Assembly: GCA_948099385.1 (NCBI GenBank)
Contig: CANUEZ040000061.1
Span: 11,392,001 to 11,456,000 of the forward strand
Length of the DNA stretch: 64,000 nt
Reading direction: 5' to 3'
Source of the DNA: Fasciola hepatica
Taxonomy: Eukaryota > Platyhelminthes > Trematoda > Plagiorchiida > Fasciolidae
Made by a program: the position numbers and the translations under genes. Positions 36,232 to 45,054 of this stretch are shown here, in pieces; the first letter of the stretch is position 1; each line of letters starts with the position of its first letter. The notes under the pieces are model-generated. The model did not search any database and was not told the origin of the DNA. It saw only the letters and a list, made by a program, of their open reading frames with translations.

Positions 36232-36269
36232 CTGTGGGAATTACTACATATATGCACCACTACACTCAC
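36232..36269 (-). other. 38-nt intron in MULE copy 2
   Basis: Donor AT|GTGAGT and acceptor TCCCACAG|AT on the minus strand. It sits at the same position and phase (2) as the 37-nt intron of MULE copy 1. Confidence 0.8.
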
Positions 36270-36573
36270 ATTGTGGCAGCCATTAGAGGCCTGCGGTTGT
36301 GAACGCAACGGTATTTTGCACGATAATAAGGAAGCGATTTCGGAAAGGCATCGGGATGCGTGCGCAGCCACTTTGAACCAATTTCAATATCATAAATATG
36401 AATAGAAGTTAAAGTTTTCCTCTGAAAAACACGAAAATCATTATCAAAATCTGAAAGACTTGTATACACATCACGAACCAAACGAGCGAACGTCCCGGAA
36501 TCACCGACCGTAGCCGGGCCGGCAGCATCGGACGCCATTACGGCCAACTGCGGTGACAACCTTGATCACAACG

Positions 36574-36581
36574 CTTTTATA
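36574..36581 (-). promoter_or_regulatory. TATA box of MULE copy 2
   Basis: TATAAAAG on the minus strand about 36-43 nt upstream of the chosen ATG at 36538, in the position matching the TATATAAG of copy 1. Confidence 0.5.
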
Positions 36582-36734
36582 CTCTCAGACCACACACTCA
36601 AATAAATATAGCACTACAATATTTCACGTCAATCTCATTTTCTACGGGCAACAACTCATCTGTTCAAACCGTTTCACATATAAAAATCCCACAACTTCAG
36701 TCGGGCCATATTTAAGCCCGTATGTTTAAACACT

Positions 36735-36876
36735 ATTCTCGGCAGTGGTGGGTGCATAACTGGTGTGCATACCATCGGAGGAATTCTGGAAGCTCGATTG
36801 GCCGTGGCCATTACCTATCCTGTGCAAACCGAACTGAACTGAACTGAACTGAACTGAACCTGACCTGTAAAGTCCT
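36735..36876 (+). mobile_element. CR1-like 3' end with GAACT repeat tail
   Basis: Matches 38285-38395 closely (GGTGCATAACTGGTGTGCAT and neighbours) and ends in five or more GAACT units at about 36833-36860. The next CR1-like copy begins directly after it. Confidence 0.75.
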
Positions 36877-38395
36877 CGAGATCATCCGTGCCCATATCTG
36901 CCAGCACTTACTGCAGCACTCCATGCTAAGCCCGGCGCAGCATGGATTCCTGAAAAATAGATCCTGCCTCACCAATCTCCTGTGCTTCTTAGATGAAGTA
37001 ACTCGACGACTGGACGAAGGTAAGCAAGTTGAGGTATGCTACCTCGACTTTAGCAAGGCGTTCGACTCCGTTAATCATCGTCTTTTGCTACGCAAGATGG
37101 AGACTTTCGGTATAGATGGGCCAGTATATAGGTGGCTGGAGGACTTCCTCTCCCACAGGACGCTTTATGTCAAAGTGGGGGACAGGTGCTCCAGTTTGGT
37201 GAAAGTCACCAGTGGTGTACCTCAGGGATCCGTCCTAGGCCCGGTCCTATTCTTGTTATTTATTAATGATCTAGCATCCACTCTTCAATCGCCCAGCTTT
37301 ATTTTTGCGGATGATGTGAAGATTGTTGGATCTAAGGGTAGGGCGGAATTGGGCAGGGAAATAGGTACCGTCCTGAACTGGGCATACAAATGGGACTTAC
37401 CTCTAAACGCTCAAAAAAGCCATTTGTTGTCAAGGGCAACAGAGAGCCTAACTGTCGCTCATGATCAAGGGCTGTTCACCGTAGAGGCAGCCAGTAGGGT
37501 CAAATACCTGGGGGTCATCGTGAACAGTGACTTCGAATGGTCGGAGCAGTGCAACGCTGCTGGGCATAAGGCTCGTAGGGAGCTCTTTAGACTGCGATCA
37601 GCTTTGTCTTGTCGGAACCCGGAGGTATTCTTACCTATTTACATGGCTATAGTACGACCTCACTTAGAAGGTAGCGTGCAGGCTTGGTCACCCTTCTACA
37701 AAAAGGACGCCGCCTGCCTCGAGAAAGTCCAACGTCTCGCCACGCGAATGGTTGAAGGGCAGAGGGGTAAGACTTACGAGCAGAGACTCTGTGACCTGAA
37801 TCTTTTCTCGTTGGAAAGGAGGAGACGTCGAGGGGATCTCATAGAAACGTTCAAGGTAATAAAGGGCTTTTCTGGCCTTAGACCAGCTAGTCTATTCCAA
37901 GTCGCCGTAGACTCCAGAACAAGGGGACATGAAAAGAAGTTGACAAAAGCCCGATCTAGGTTGATGGCTAGATCGCACTTCTTCAGCAATAGGGTTGTGA
38001 ACAGTTGGAACGGTCTGCCTGGTGAAATGGTAGATCTGTAGACAGTCCAATCCTTCAAAGGTGCCCTAGATCGCAAGTGGTACGAGATTTTTCCTTGTAG
38101 TGAGCCCTGAGTATATCAACTAGATGGATGACGGGTAGCACTGTGGTCCTTCTGGAGTATGTTTTAGCAGACTTTTTCCCTCATTGCATACTGTCTCAGT
38201 GAACGCCCACGATGCATAATGTCTCACGCAGTTGATGTGCCATGAGGTTTTTCGTTTCCCTCTCATTTATAGCGGGGATTCGACGAAATACACTCGGCAG
38301 TGGTGGGTGCATAACTGGTGTGCATACCATCGAAGGAATTCTGGACGCTCGATTGGCCGTGGCCATTACCTGTCCTGTGCAGACTGAACTGAACT
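36877..38395 (+). mobile_element. CR1-like non-LTR retrotransposon, 5'-truncated
   Basis: This copy starts within the RT coding region directly after the tail of the previous copy. It runs through the end of the protein and a 3' UTR of about 270 nt, and ends in CTGAACTGAACTGG. It has no endonuclease. 5' truncation is usual for target-primed insertion. Confidence 0.82.
36923..38041 (+). CDS. CR1-like reverse transcriptase, one premature stop
   Basis: The open frame of 372 codons continues upstream in frame to about 36877 (VLEIIRAHICQHLLQH). Motifs from the ATG: QHGFLKNRSCLTNLL (7-21), VCYLDFSKAFDSVNH (38-52, first catalytic Asp), TSGVPQGSVLGPVLFLLFIN (96-115), FADDVK (128-133, catalytic pair), LPLNAQKSHLL, VKYLGVIVNSDFEW, ERRRRRGDLIETFKVIKGF, NRVVNSWNGLPGEM. 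The stop TAG at 38039-38041 sits where another copy (32066-32170) has CAG, so the natural end is at 38111 (SEP and TGA), 23 residues later. The catalytic residues are intact but the N-terminal part and endonuclease are missing. The enzyme would make cDNA from element RNA at a nicked site. Confidence 0.85.
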   Translation: MLSPAQHGFLKNRSCLTNLLCFLDEVTRRLDEGKQVEVCYLDFSKAFDSVNHRLLLRKMETFGIDGPVYRWLEDFLSHRTLYVKVGDRCSSLVKVTSGVPQGSVLGPVLFLLFINDLASTLQSPSFIFADDVKIVGSKGRAELGREIGTVLNWAYKWDLPLNAQKSHLLSRATESLTVAHDQGLFTVEAASRVKYLGVIVNSDFEWSEQCNAAGHKARRELFRLRSALSCRNPEVFLPIYMAIVRPHLEGSVQAWSPFYKKDAACLEKVQRLATRMVEGQRGKTYEQRLCDLNLFSLERRRRRGDLIETFKVIKGFSGLRPASLFQVAVDSRTRGHEKKLTKARSRLMARSHFFSNRVVNSWNGLPGEMVDL

Positions 38396-39060
38396 GGAAT
38401 ACTGCGTGCAGGCCTGGGCACCGTACTACCAGAAAGATATCGACTGTCTGGAGAAAGTGCAAGGGCTAGCCACTAGAATGGTGGCTGGGCAAAGGGGGTT
38501 TAACTACACAGAGCGTCTCCTTGCCCTTGACCTATTCTCGATGGAAAGACGGCACATTCGTGGGGGTTTGATAGAAACCTTCAAGGTAATGAAAGGACTG
38601 TCAGGAATAAGACGAGAAGACCTTTTCTCTCTGATCCTCGAGAGAGGTACAAGAGGGCATAGCCTTAGATTACAAAGGAACCATTCGAGGCTCTAAATTA
38701 GGGCGAAATACTCCTCAAATAGAGTGGTACCCTATTGGAATAAGCTCCCGGAAGAGGTCATGAATACCACAACAGTGAAGGCTTTCAAGAAAGCAGTAGG
38801 CCTATGTTGGGTGGCAGTATAGCCCGAGTTATGTTAAGCAGCTTTTAGGGTCAGATGCAATTTACTTATTGTTTCCACCTTACTCTGCCAGGGCTGATAC
38901 TGCACAAAATTTCTGCCTTTCAGAAAAAGAAAATCACGCAGTGTTGGGAGCTACGGAAACGCGCCGACAACACAACTATCTGGACACACGATTGGCTCTA
39001 GCCACACCAAGTCCTGTGCAAACTGAACTGAACTTGAACTGAACTGAACTAAACTGAACT
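38396..39060 (+). mobile_element. CR1-like 3' fragment of a second subfamily, GAACT tail
   Basis: The frame at 38396-38696 encodes the post-palm part (QAWAPYYQKDIDCLEKVQGL, LFSMERRHIRGGLIETFKVM). After a stop it continues at about 38700-38820 with NRVVPYWNKLPEEVM and a TAG stop. The 3' UTR (38890-39010) matches 32760-32880. It ends in about eight GAACT-type repeats at 39015-39060, next to the MASTL gene. Confidence 0.78.
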
Positions 39061-39134
39061 GACCTTCAGAACATTTGGCTACATCAGCTTATCCTGTTTC
39101 TGCTGGTGGCGCGTTGTTCGGAAATTTTCGCCCT

Positions 39135-39738
39135 ATGGGGTTCTCGGGTTTCAGGGCACCATCCATACATGACTTCCAAATTATCAAACCGATCAGCAGA
39201 GGTGCATTTGGGTAAGTGATCTTAGCGCCTCATTTTTCGCTTCGCAGGAAGGTGTTTTTGGGGAAAAAGATCGGTGGCAATCAGTTATTTGCCGTTAAAA
39301 TTGTGTCAAAAGACGAAATACGGCGCAAAAATTTGATCGATAAGGGTATGTTCTTCCGTGGGTTTAATTTTTTTCTCTCTAGTTACTGCTGAGAGAGATG
39401 CTTTGGCTGTTAGCAAGTGCCCCTACATAGTTCATCTTTACTATTCGTTGCAAACGTTCACGCACGTATACTTGGTGAGACTCCAACGACTCATAAGTTT
39501 ATTCTCAAGATTATGGAATACCTTATCGGAGGCGATTTGAAAACCTTGCTGATGGTTATGGGATATCTCAAGGAAGCTCACGCGGCAATTTATGTGATTG
39601 AAATTGCAATTGCCCTGGAGTATCTGCATGCCCATGGTATTATCCATCGGGACCTTAAACCAGACAACATTTTAATAAATTCAAAAGGCCATCTCAAGCT
39701 CACTGACTTTGGCTTGTCAACAGTCATGTGGGATAGAC
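39135..39738 (+). CDS. MASTL: MASTL/Greatwall protein kinase, exons 1-4 (kinase N-lobe and catalytic loop)
   Basis: Four exons: up to 39211 (in-frame ATG at 39135; a 3' splice site at 39154 is an alternative start of the exon), 39248-39345, 39383-39474 and 39510-39738. Introns of 36, 37 and 35 nt all have GT..AG ends and keep the frame. The spliced product has [20 protein letters not shown] (glycine loop), FAVKIVSK (ATP-binding Lys), [43 protein letters not shown] (catalytic loop) and LTDFGLS (Mg-binding Asp). The wording is that of MASTL and not of the longer MAST kinases. Family knowledge: Greatwall is an AGC kinase that phosphorylates ENSA/ARPP19, which then inhibit PP2A-B55 at mitosis. 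All catalytic residues are present. The last codon is split in phase 1 and continues in the exon at 55698. Confidence 0.92.
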
Positions 39739-40212
39739 GTAAGTGCACTTTATTGGTATAATCTGAACTGCTTGGTACACAAATTGCCGTCTGCCCAGTG
39801 AATGCTTGGTCCCGTTAAGTTGCTTGAAATGGTTCACTTGTCTGAAGCTTGAATCCAGATATTCGGATATTCGAATGTTTTTGTTTTTTAGCTGTTATTG
39901 GTGAGTTGAAGTGGAGATCACTAGATAGCTTAGGAGGCGTCAAATACCTAGTATATACGAAATTGATCTGGGAATCTTCGTAAAAGGATAAGTGGAAAAA
40001 TGTGTCGTTTGGTGAGGCATATGAATGGGAAGAAAGTGCACTGAACCTGACTTTAATTTTCACAAATATAAGAAAGAAAAATATAACATGCGGAAGGGAA
40101 GGTAAACGAGCGGATGCGTGCATCTATTTTCCGATGAGAAGGATGTGTCTGTGATGAAGTTTCTGCGAAAAATAGGAGAACGCCTAGAAGTGAAGTGAAT
40201 TATGCATACCTT

Positions 40213-40450
40213 CTAAGTTTTTATTTTAAATTTACATGCTGGCGCCCAAATGCAATGTAAAGGGTATGCCCCATAAGCGCCAAGGCCCCCTGTACTATAA
40301 GAAACAACTCGCAATTGGACCCTGAGATTTGGAGTGGAGAACCACATACGGTCCCAGTAGGTCTGACGTGGTAACGAGTCGGACAACTGTGGGTTGCTGT
40401 CTGCCAACAAGTGCGGAGACCCGTATGGTTGGCGGTTACGCCGTTGTGCT
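40213..40450 (-). repeat. SINE-like repeat, copy 1 (minus)
   Basis: The reverse complement shares the body of the repeat at 54262-54545: GGACCGTATGTGGTTCTCC, then TCTCAGGGTC, and the end block with GGGGCATACCC. Its head (about 40400-40480) matches the head of the minus copy at 54660-54880. Confidence 0.7.
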
Positions 40451-40789
40451 TCGCCTGCTACGGTGTGATTTCTATTATAGAGAAGTAGTCGATGATCTGC
40501 ACGGAACTGGTCGATTGTTTCTTTTTATGGATCAGAATCTTGTCTCGCCGTTGGCTTCGTCAAACATCATTACATCACTTCAACAGGAACCAGGTTCTAT
40601 GCGCTTTCTTCCCTCTCCTTTATCCAACCTTTGCCTTCTGTCTCCAAACACTGCTCTTTAACCCCTCTGTCCATCCACAACGCTCCCACTGATAACACGC
40701 CCGATACTCGCGACGGTTCATGGTCAAATAGCGTCAACTATCCAGTCGGTAAGGTTTGAAACGACGAGCGGTGTTTGACAGAAATGTTC

Positions 40790-41357
40790 AATCTCCATCC
40801 TTGTTTCACTTCGTCACGGACGAAACAGTGGAGAGTGCATTGCGAAATCCACAGGACGTGAACATCGAAGTAGGAAATAGTGATAAGCTGTGTGACCTAG
40901 ATTACTCCGACGACCCTGTCTGTGTTTGAACATACGGGACATGCGTAACGTGCACTAGATAGACTCGCAAGAGTTGTGACCGCTTTCGGCATGCGCTTTG
41001 CACCTTCAAAGTGTAGTGGTGTAGCACGAATGGACGTCAACAGTTACGAGCCTGATGCTCGATGGGGAGGTGCTAGTAATTGTCGACAGCAGCGTGATGA
41101 CGGATGGGAGCAGAGTAGTAGAGTCAGGCACGCGTACGTCCAAGGTTCTTGCGGCGTACGTTGGACTGAAGCACTCGTGGCGGCGACCTGATATTTCACT
41201 GAAGTTGAAAGGTCGTGTGTACTTAACCATGATGTGTTCGGTTTTGTTGTATGGTCGCGAGACTTGGGGTCTGCATGCGGAAGCTGTTCGTCATCTTGAG
41301 GTTTTCGACCGCCGATGCTTGCGTACTATCCGTAAGATTGGATGGAATAACCGAGTC
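40790..41357 (+). mobile_element. RTE-like family A fragment, plus strand
   Basis: It encodes the RT palm region with frame changes: LFHFVTDETVESAL, a degraded box reading LCDLDYSDDPV (where YADD is expected), FGMRFAPSKC, then LKHSWRRPDISLKLKGRVYL and EVFDRRCLRTIRKIGWNNRV. It stops abruptly at 41357, where the (ATG)n tail of the minus-strand family A element begins. Confidence 0.78.
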
Positions 41358-44300
41358 ATCATCATCATCATCGTACAGCGTTAAACAGTAGGGCAAGCCC
41401 CACTGACCACTGCCTTTCTCACCATGTTGCACGTTGAATTAAAAAGTATGAATATACAAGATGAACAGGGAGTGGACCTATATGGGTGGGGAAAAAAAGA
41501 ATGCCCTAGTAGCCAACACACGGAATACACAGTCTAACTGTACAAACGTACACCGATCAAACATTCTGATTCGATAGAAAGTGACAACACGATCGCCACT
41601 GTTCGCGGTTCGCTGCCATATCCTTCAGTGTCTCCAGCCAACTGGTAGACGGATCTTTTGGACCCCAACCACGAAGACGTGAAGCACCTACTTTTCCTAA
41701 GTCTGCTGTACATTTTCTCATTCCTCGCTGCCACGTCATCTGTTGACCTCCACGTGGTCTCTTCCACTCCCTGGGAGGGGCGGAGAATAGGATACGGTAC
41801 GGTAGACGTGTGTTTGCCATACGTAACACGTGTCCCAACCAACGAAGTCTACTAAGTTGGATACGCTGTGACAAAACGTTCTCTGAATTAGTACCCAATA
41901 CTCGCTTTCTTACCTCATCGTTGCTTACTCGGCTATTCCACCCAATCCTAGCGATACTACGTAAACATCGATGGTCGAAAACCTCAAGACGACGAATATC
42001 TTCAGCACGCAGACTCCAAGTTTCGCAACCATACAACAAAACTGAACGCACGGTGGCACAGTATACACGACCTTTCAACTTCAGTGAAATATCGAATCGG
42101 CGCCACAAGTGCTTCAGTCCAGCGTACGCCGCTCGAGCTTTGGATATCCGCGTACTCACCTCTACTACTGTGCTCCCATCCGTCGTCACGCAGCTACCGA
42201 GGTAGGTGAAGTGATCGACAACTGCCAGCACCTCCCCATCGAGCATCAAGCTCGGAATCGTTGACATCCAGTCTTGTAACATCACCTTGCACTTTGAAGG
42301 TGCAAAACGCATGCCGAATGGAGCTACAGCTCTTGCGAGATTATCTAGTGCACGCTGAGCATGTTCCGTGGATTCGAACAAGCAGACAACGTCGTCTGCG
42401 TAATCTAGGTCACATAGCTTTTCACTATCTCCTAGTTCGACGCCTACATTCTGAACATTTTGCAAAGCACTCTCCATTATTTCGTCCATGACGAAGTTAA
42501 AAAGGAATGGAGACAAAGGGCATCCCTGTTGAACACCACTGGTCGTTTCGAACCGACCGGATAGTTCACCGTAAACCCTTACGCGGCCAGAAGTATGAGA
42601 ATACAATGATCTCATTAGGTTCACGAACTTCTGGGGCATACCTTTTCGATGAAGAGTACTGAAAAGCGCTGCTTGATCAACTGAATCGAAGGCGCCTTTC
42701 AGGTCTAAGAAAAGCATTATTGTTGGTCGGCGGTGCGTGTGACGCGTTTCAAGTAGTCGGCGAAGAGTAAAAATCTGGTCGATGCATCCTCGACCTGGGC
42801 GGAATCCAGCCTGCTGTTCGCGGACATTCCTCTCGCGAGCCGGTGTAAGACGATGCAGCAAAATCGAAGCTAATACTCTGATGACTATCGGGATTAAGCT
42901 AATCCCACGATGATTACTTCAGTCATTTCGTATTCCCTTCCTGAAGATGGGAATAATCAATGACTCGCTCCATATTAACGGAATACGCTCCTCATCCCAA
43001 ATGTCACGGAGCAAAGCGGTAAGTGATTTTATCAAAACATCTCCACCCAGTTTGAAAAGAACTGGGGGACGTTCTTCGGGACTGGCCGCTTCCCCTTGCT
43101 TTAGTAGTCGAATACATGACTCTACTTCTTTTTCCGATGGGGGCTCAAGTGATACCACCTAAGGAGTCGCAGTTGTTGACACAGGAGTAACTACACTGGC
43201 GTGCGGCCAGCTAAACTGTTCCTTGAAGTATTCAGCCCAACGGTCAAGCTTTTGCTGTTTGCTATGGATGGGTTCTCCATTCCTATCGTAAATCGTTTCA
43301 CTGACCTGGATGCACCGTCCAACGGTGTCACGAATAAGTTTGAACAGTCTCTGACTGTTACCTAAAGCACCTGCTATTTCCATTTCTTCGGCTACCTTGG
43401 CCCATCAATTTTCGCGATCCTTCTTAAGGCTTTTCGTAACTTGCCTTTGCAGCTTTCTCCTCATCTTATTCATCTCCTTACGGTTCGAAAGCTGACGCTT
43501 TTGCTCCATTATATTCAGCGACTCTTGCGAGATCCAGTGTCTTTGATGGACAACGGATCGAGGACCACAGGCAAAACCTGCTGCAACGTGCATCGCCTGT
43601 TTGATATGAGCCCAATGCTCATGCACATTACTATTCGTCGTAGATCCTAGCTCATGTGCTAACTTCCGCTCGTAGCGGGTGCGTACTTCTGGATCATACA
43701 AACGTTGCACGGCTAATCCGGTTTGCGGTTTGCGATGATAACCATGGAGCTGGAGCGATAATCGCATTAAAACTAATGCATGGTTCGACTCTACGTACGT
43801 GGACCAGTAAGATCTACAGTTCTGAACAGAACTGCGCCACCGGTAGCTTACGGCGATACGATCAATTTGACTCAAAGTACCTGTAGAGTTAGAGCGCCAT
43901 GTCGCTGTGCGACGCGAGCTGTGTCGGAAATTTGTGCTAGACAAGAAAAACCGATTGTCTGCACAAAACTGGAGAAGCCTATCCCCGTGATCTGTACGCT
44001 GAGTGGGTAAAGCACAACGCCCACCTAAACAGGCTTCTGACACACTAAGTTTGCCAACTTGTGCATTGAAATCACCAGCTAGCACTACAATGTCAGAACC
44101 TTTACTAGTGCGAACGAGGGTGGTGAGTTCATCATAGAACTCATCTTTCTGCTCGTCTGAGCTGCAGTCCGTTGAGGCGTACGCCGAGATCACAAACAAA
44201 TTGCGCTTAACAAAACTATCCTTTCGAACGCCAACTGACCCCTGGAGTCTCACAGGACATAAAAGACTGTTAACAGGAATCCAGGCTAAAAGGGCAGCCT

Positions 44301-45054
44301 CGGCCTTGTCAGTCAAGACAGTTCCTACACCACGTTGACCCACAACTCGAGCTGCTTCGTCTCCTGAAGTGCGCAGAAAATACCTTGATGAGATCCCAGG
44401 AGCAGTTAGTTGAATTACACTGCTCGAATCCTGGATACGCGTTTCGCTTAAGCAGCAGACATCAATCTTCAGAGAATCTATTAGGAGTGCTAGGCACACC
44501 TGCTGACCGGCCTTCATGAGTGTACACACGTTGAAGGAGTCGAGATTCAGAGGTTAACGAGGCTTGAGAAAATGTGAGTTACCAGACAGAGGATTATTCC
44601 CGACACTATATGACAGTGAATAGTTGCGAGTATCGAGCGTGTTATCGTTGGGAGCATTATGGGTGGAAAGATGGGGCAAAGAGGGGTGGTTAGGGACAGA
44701 AGACAAAGGGTGAATAAAAGAGAGGGAACTCTGAGCAGTAGCCCACTTATCACTACCAACCACGCTCGATGCAATGGGCAGCGCGGTCCTGATTGTCCTA
44801 AGCGATGACCGATGCAGTATGGAAGCCCATTTGCTTGCATCAATTATTCTTCCACTGATTTTGCCGATTGAGTTGCCAGATCAAATCAACCACCAACCTG
44901 GAGGACCAGGAGACCGGACTTTCTCTGAACTCTACCCACTGACCCGTCACGTTCGTTTGCATTTCCGGCTTAAAGAAGCCATTATGTATAGCTCTTTTAG
45001 TCATAGAGGTGCGCGAGCCATCACACCACGTCAAGGTGCATTCTCGTAATGATG
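41358..45054 (-). mobile_element. RTE-like family A, apparently full-length copy (Y)
   Basis: On the minus strand it runs from a 5' end at 45054 (CCATCATTACGAG, similar to the starts at 47988 and 62932) through about 500 nt of 5' UTR, one long protein frame (44553-41557) and a 3' UTR to a TGATGATGATGATGA tail at about 41358-41375. A (TGA)n-type tail is usual for RTE elements. The length is about 3.7 kb. Confidence 0.83.
41557..44553 (-). pseudogene. RTE-like endonuclease-reverse transcriptase, family A copy Y; three nonsense codons, no frameshift
   Basis: A single frame of about 999 codons. The N-terminus is the APE-type endonuclease: VCTLMKAGQQVCLALLIDSL, VCCLSETRIQ, VVLAGDFNAQVGKL, QIDRIAVSYRW and ESNHALV. 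The last two should read QIDHI and SDH, so two catalytic residues are changed. The RT follows: LLKQGEAASPEERPPVLFKL, GFRPGRGCIDQIFTLRRLLE, DLKGAFDSVDQ, GVQQGCPLSPFLFNFVMDEI, LDYADDVV (catalytic pair kept), FAPSKCKVMLQDW, and a Cys/His C-terminus with FDHRCLRSIARIGW and LRWLGHVLRM. The in-frame stops are TGA at 43405-43407 (Trp site), TAG at 43159-43161 and TGA at 42919-42921 (probably a Cys site). Confidence 0.85.

Larger units (their letters stand above)
33742..36538 (-). pseudogene. MULE-type transposase with PHD finger, copy 2, broken
   Basis: The same gene as at 28231-30657, at clearly lower identity. Exon 1 (36538-36270) encodes FARLVRDVYTSLSDFDNDF and YYRAKYRCVH without any shift. A 38-nt intron follows, then YCPAFVIVRAVGSQYKLEH. 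A 374-nt MITE (35724-36097) interrupts the frame. The core resumes at 35715 with LADATH and NESG, then has a frame change near 35290 and another near 34370. VVDRS-type Asp (IIVDRSLAQ), NRVEVEN and a SWIM-like CTYPF...PPCSH segment are visible. The C-terminal C4HC3 PHD finger (34000-33750; CSIC, WVQCCKC, H, C, CVDC) is complete. It cannot be functional. Confidence 0.87.

Noticed and set aside
42919..43407. TGA read as Trp or Cys in these elements
   Set aside because: One of the three stops is TAG, MULE copy 1 ends at TGA and the CR1-like proteins also end at TGA, so nuclear TGA is a stop.
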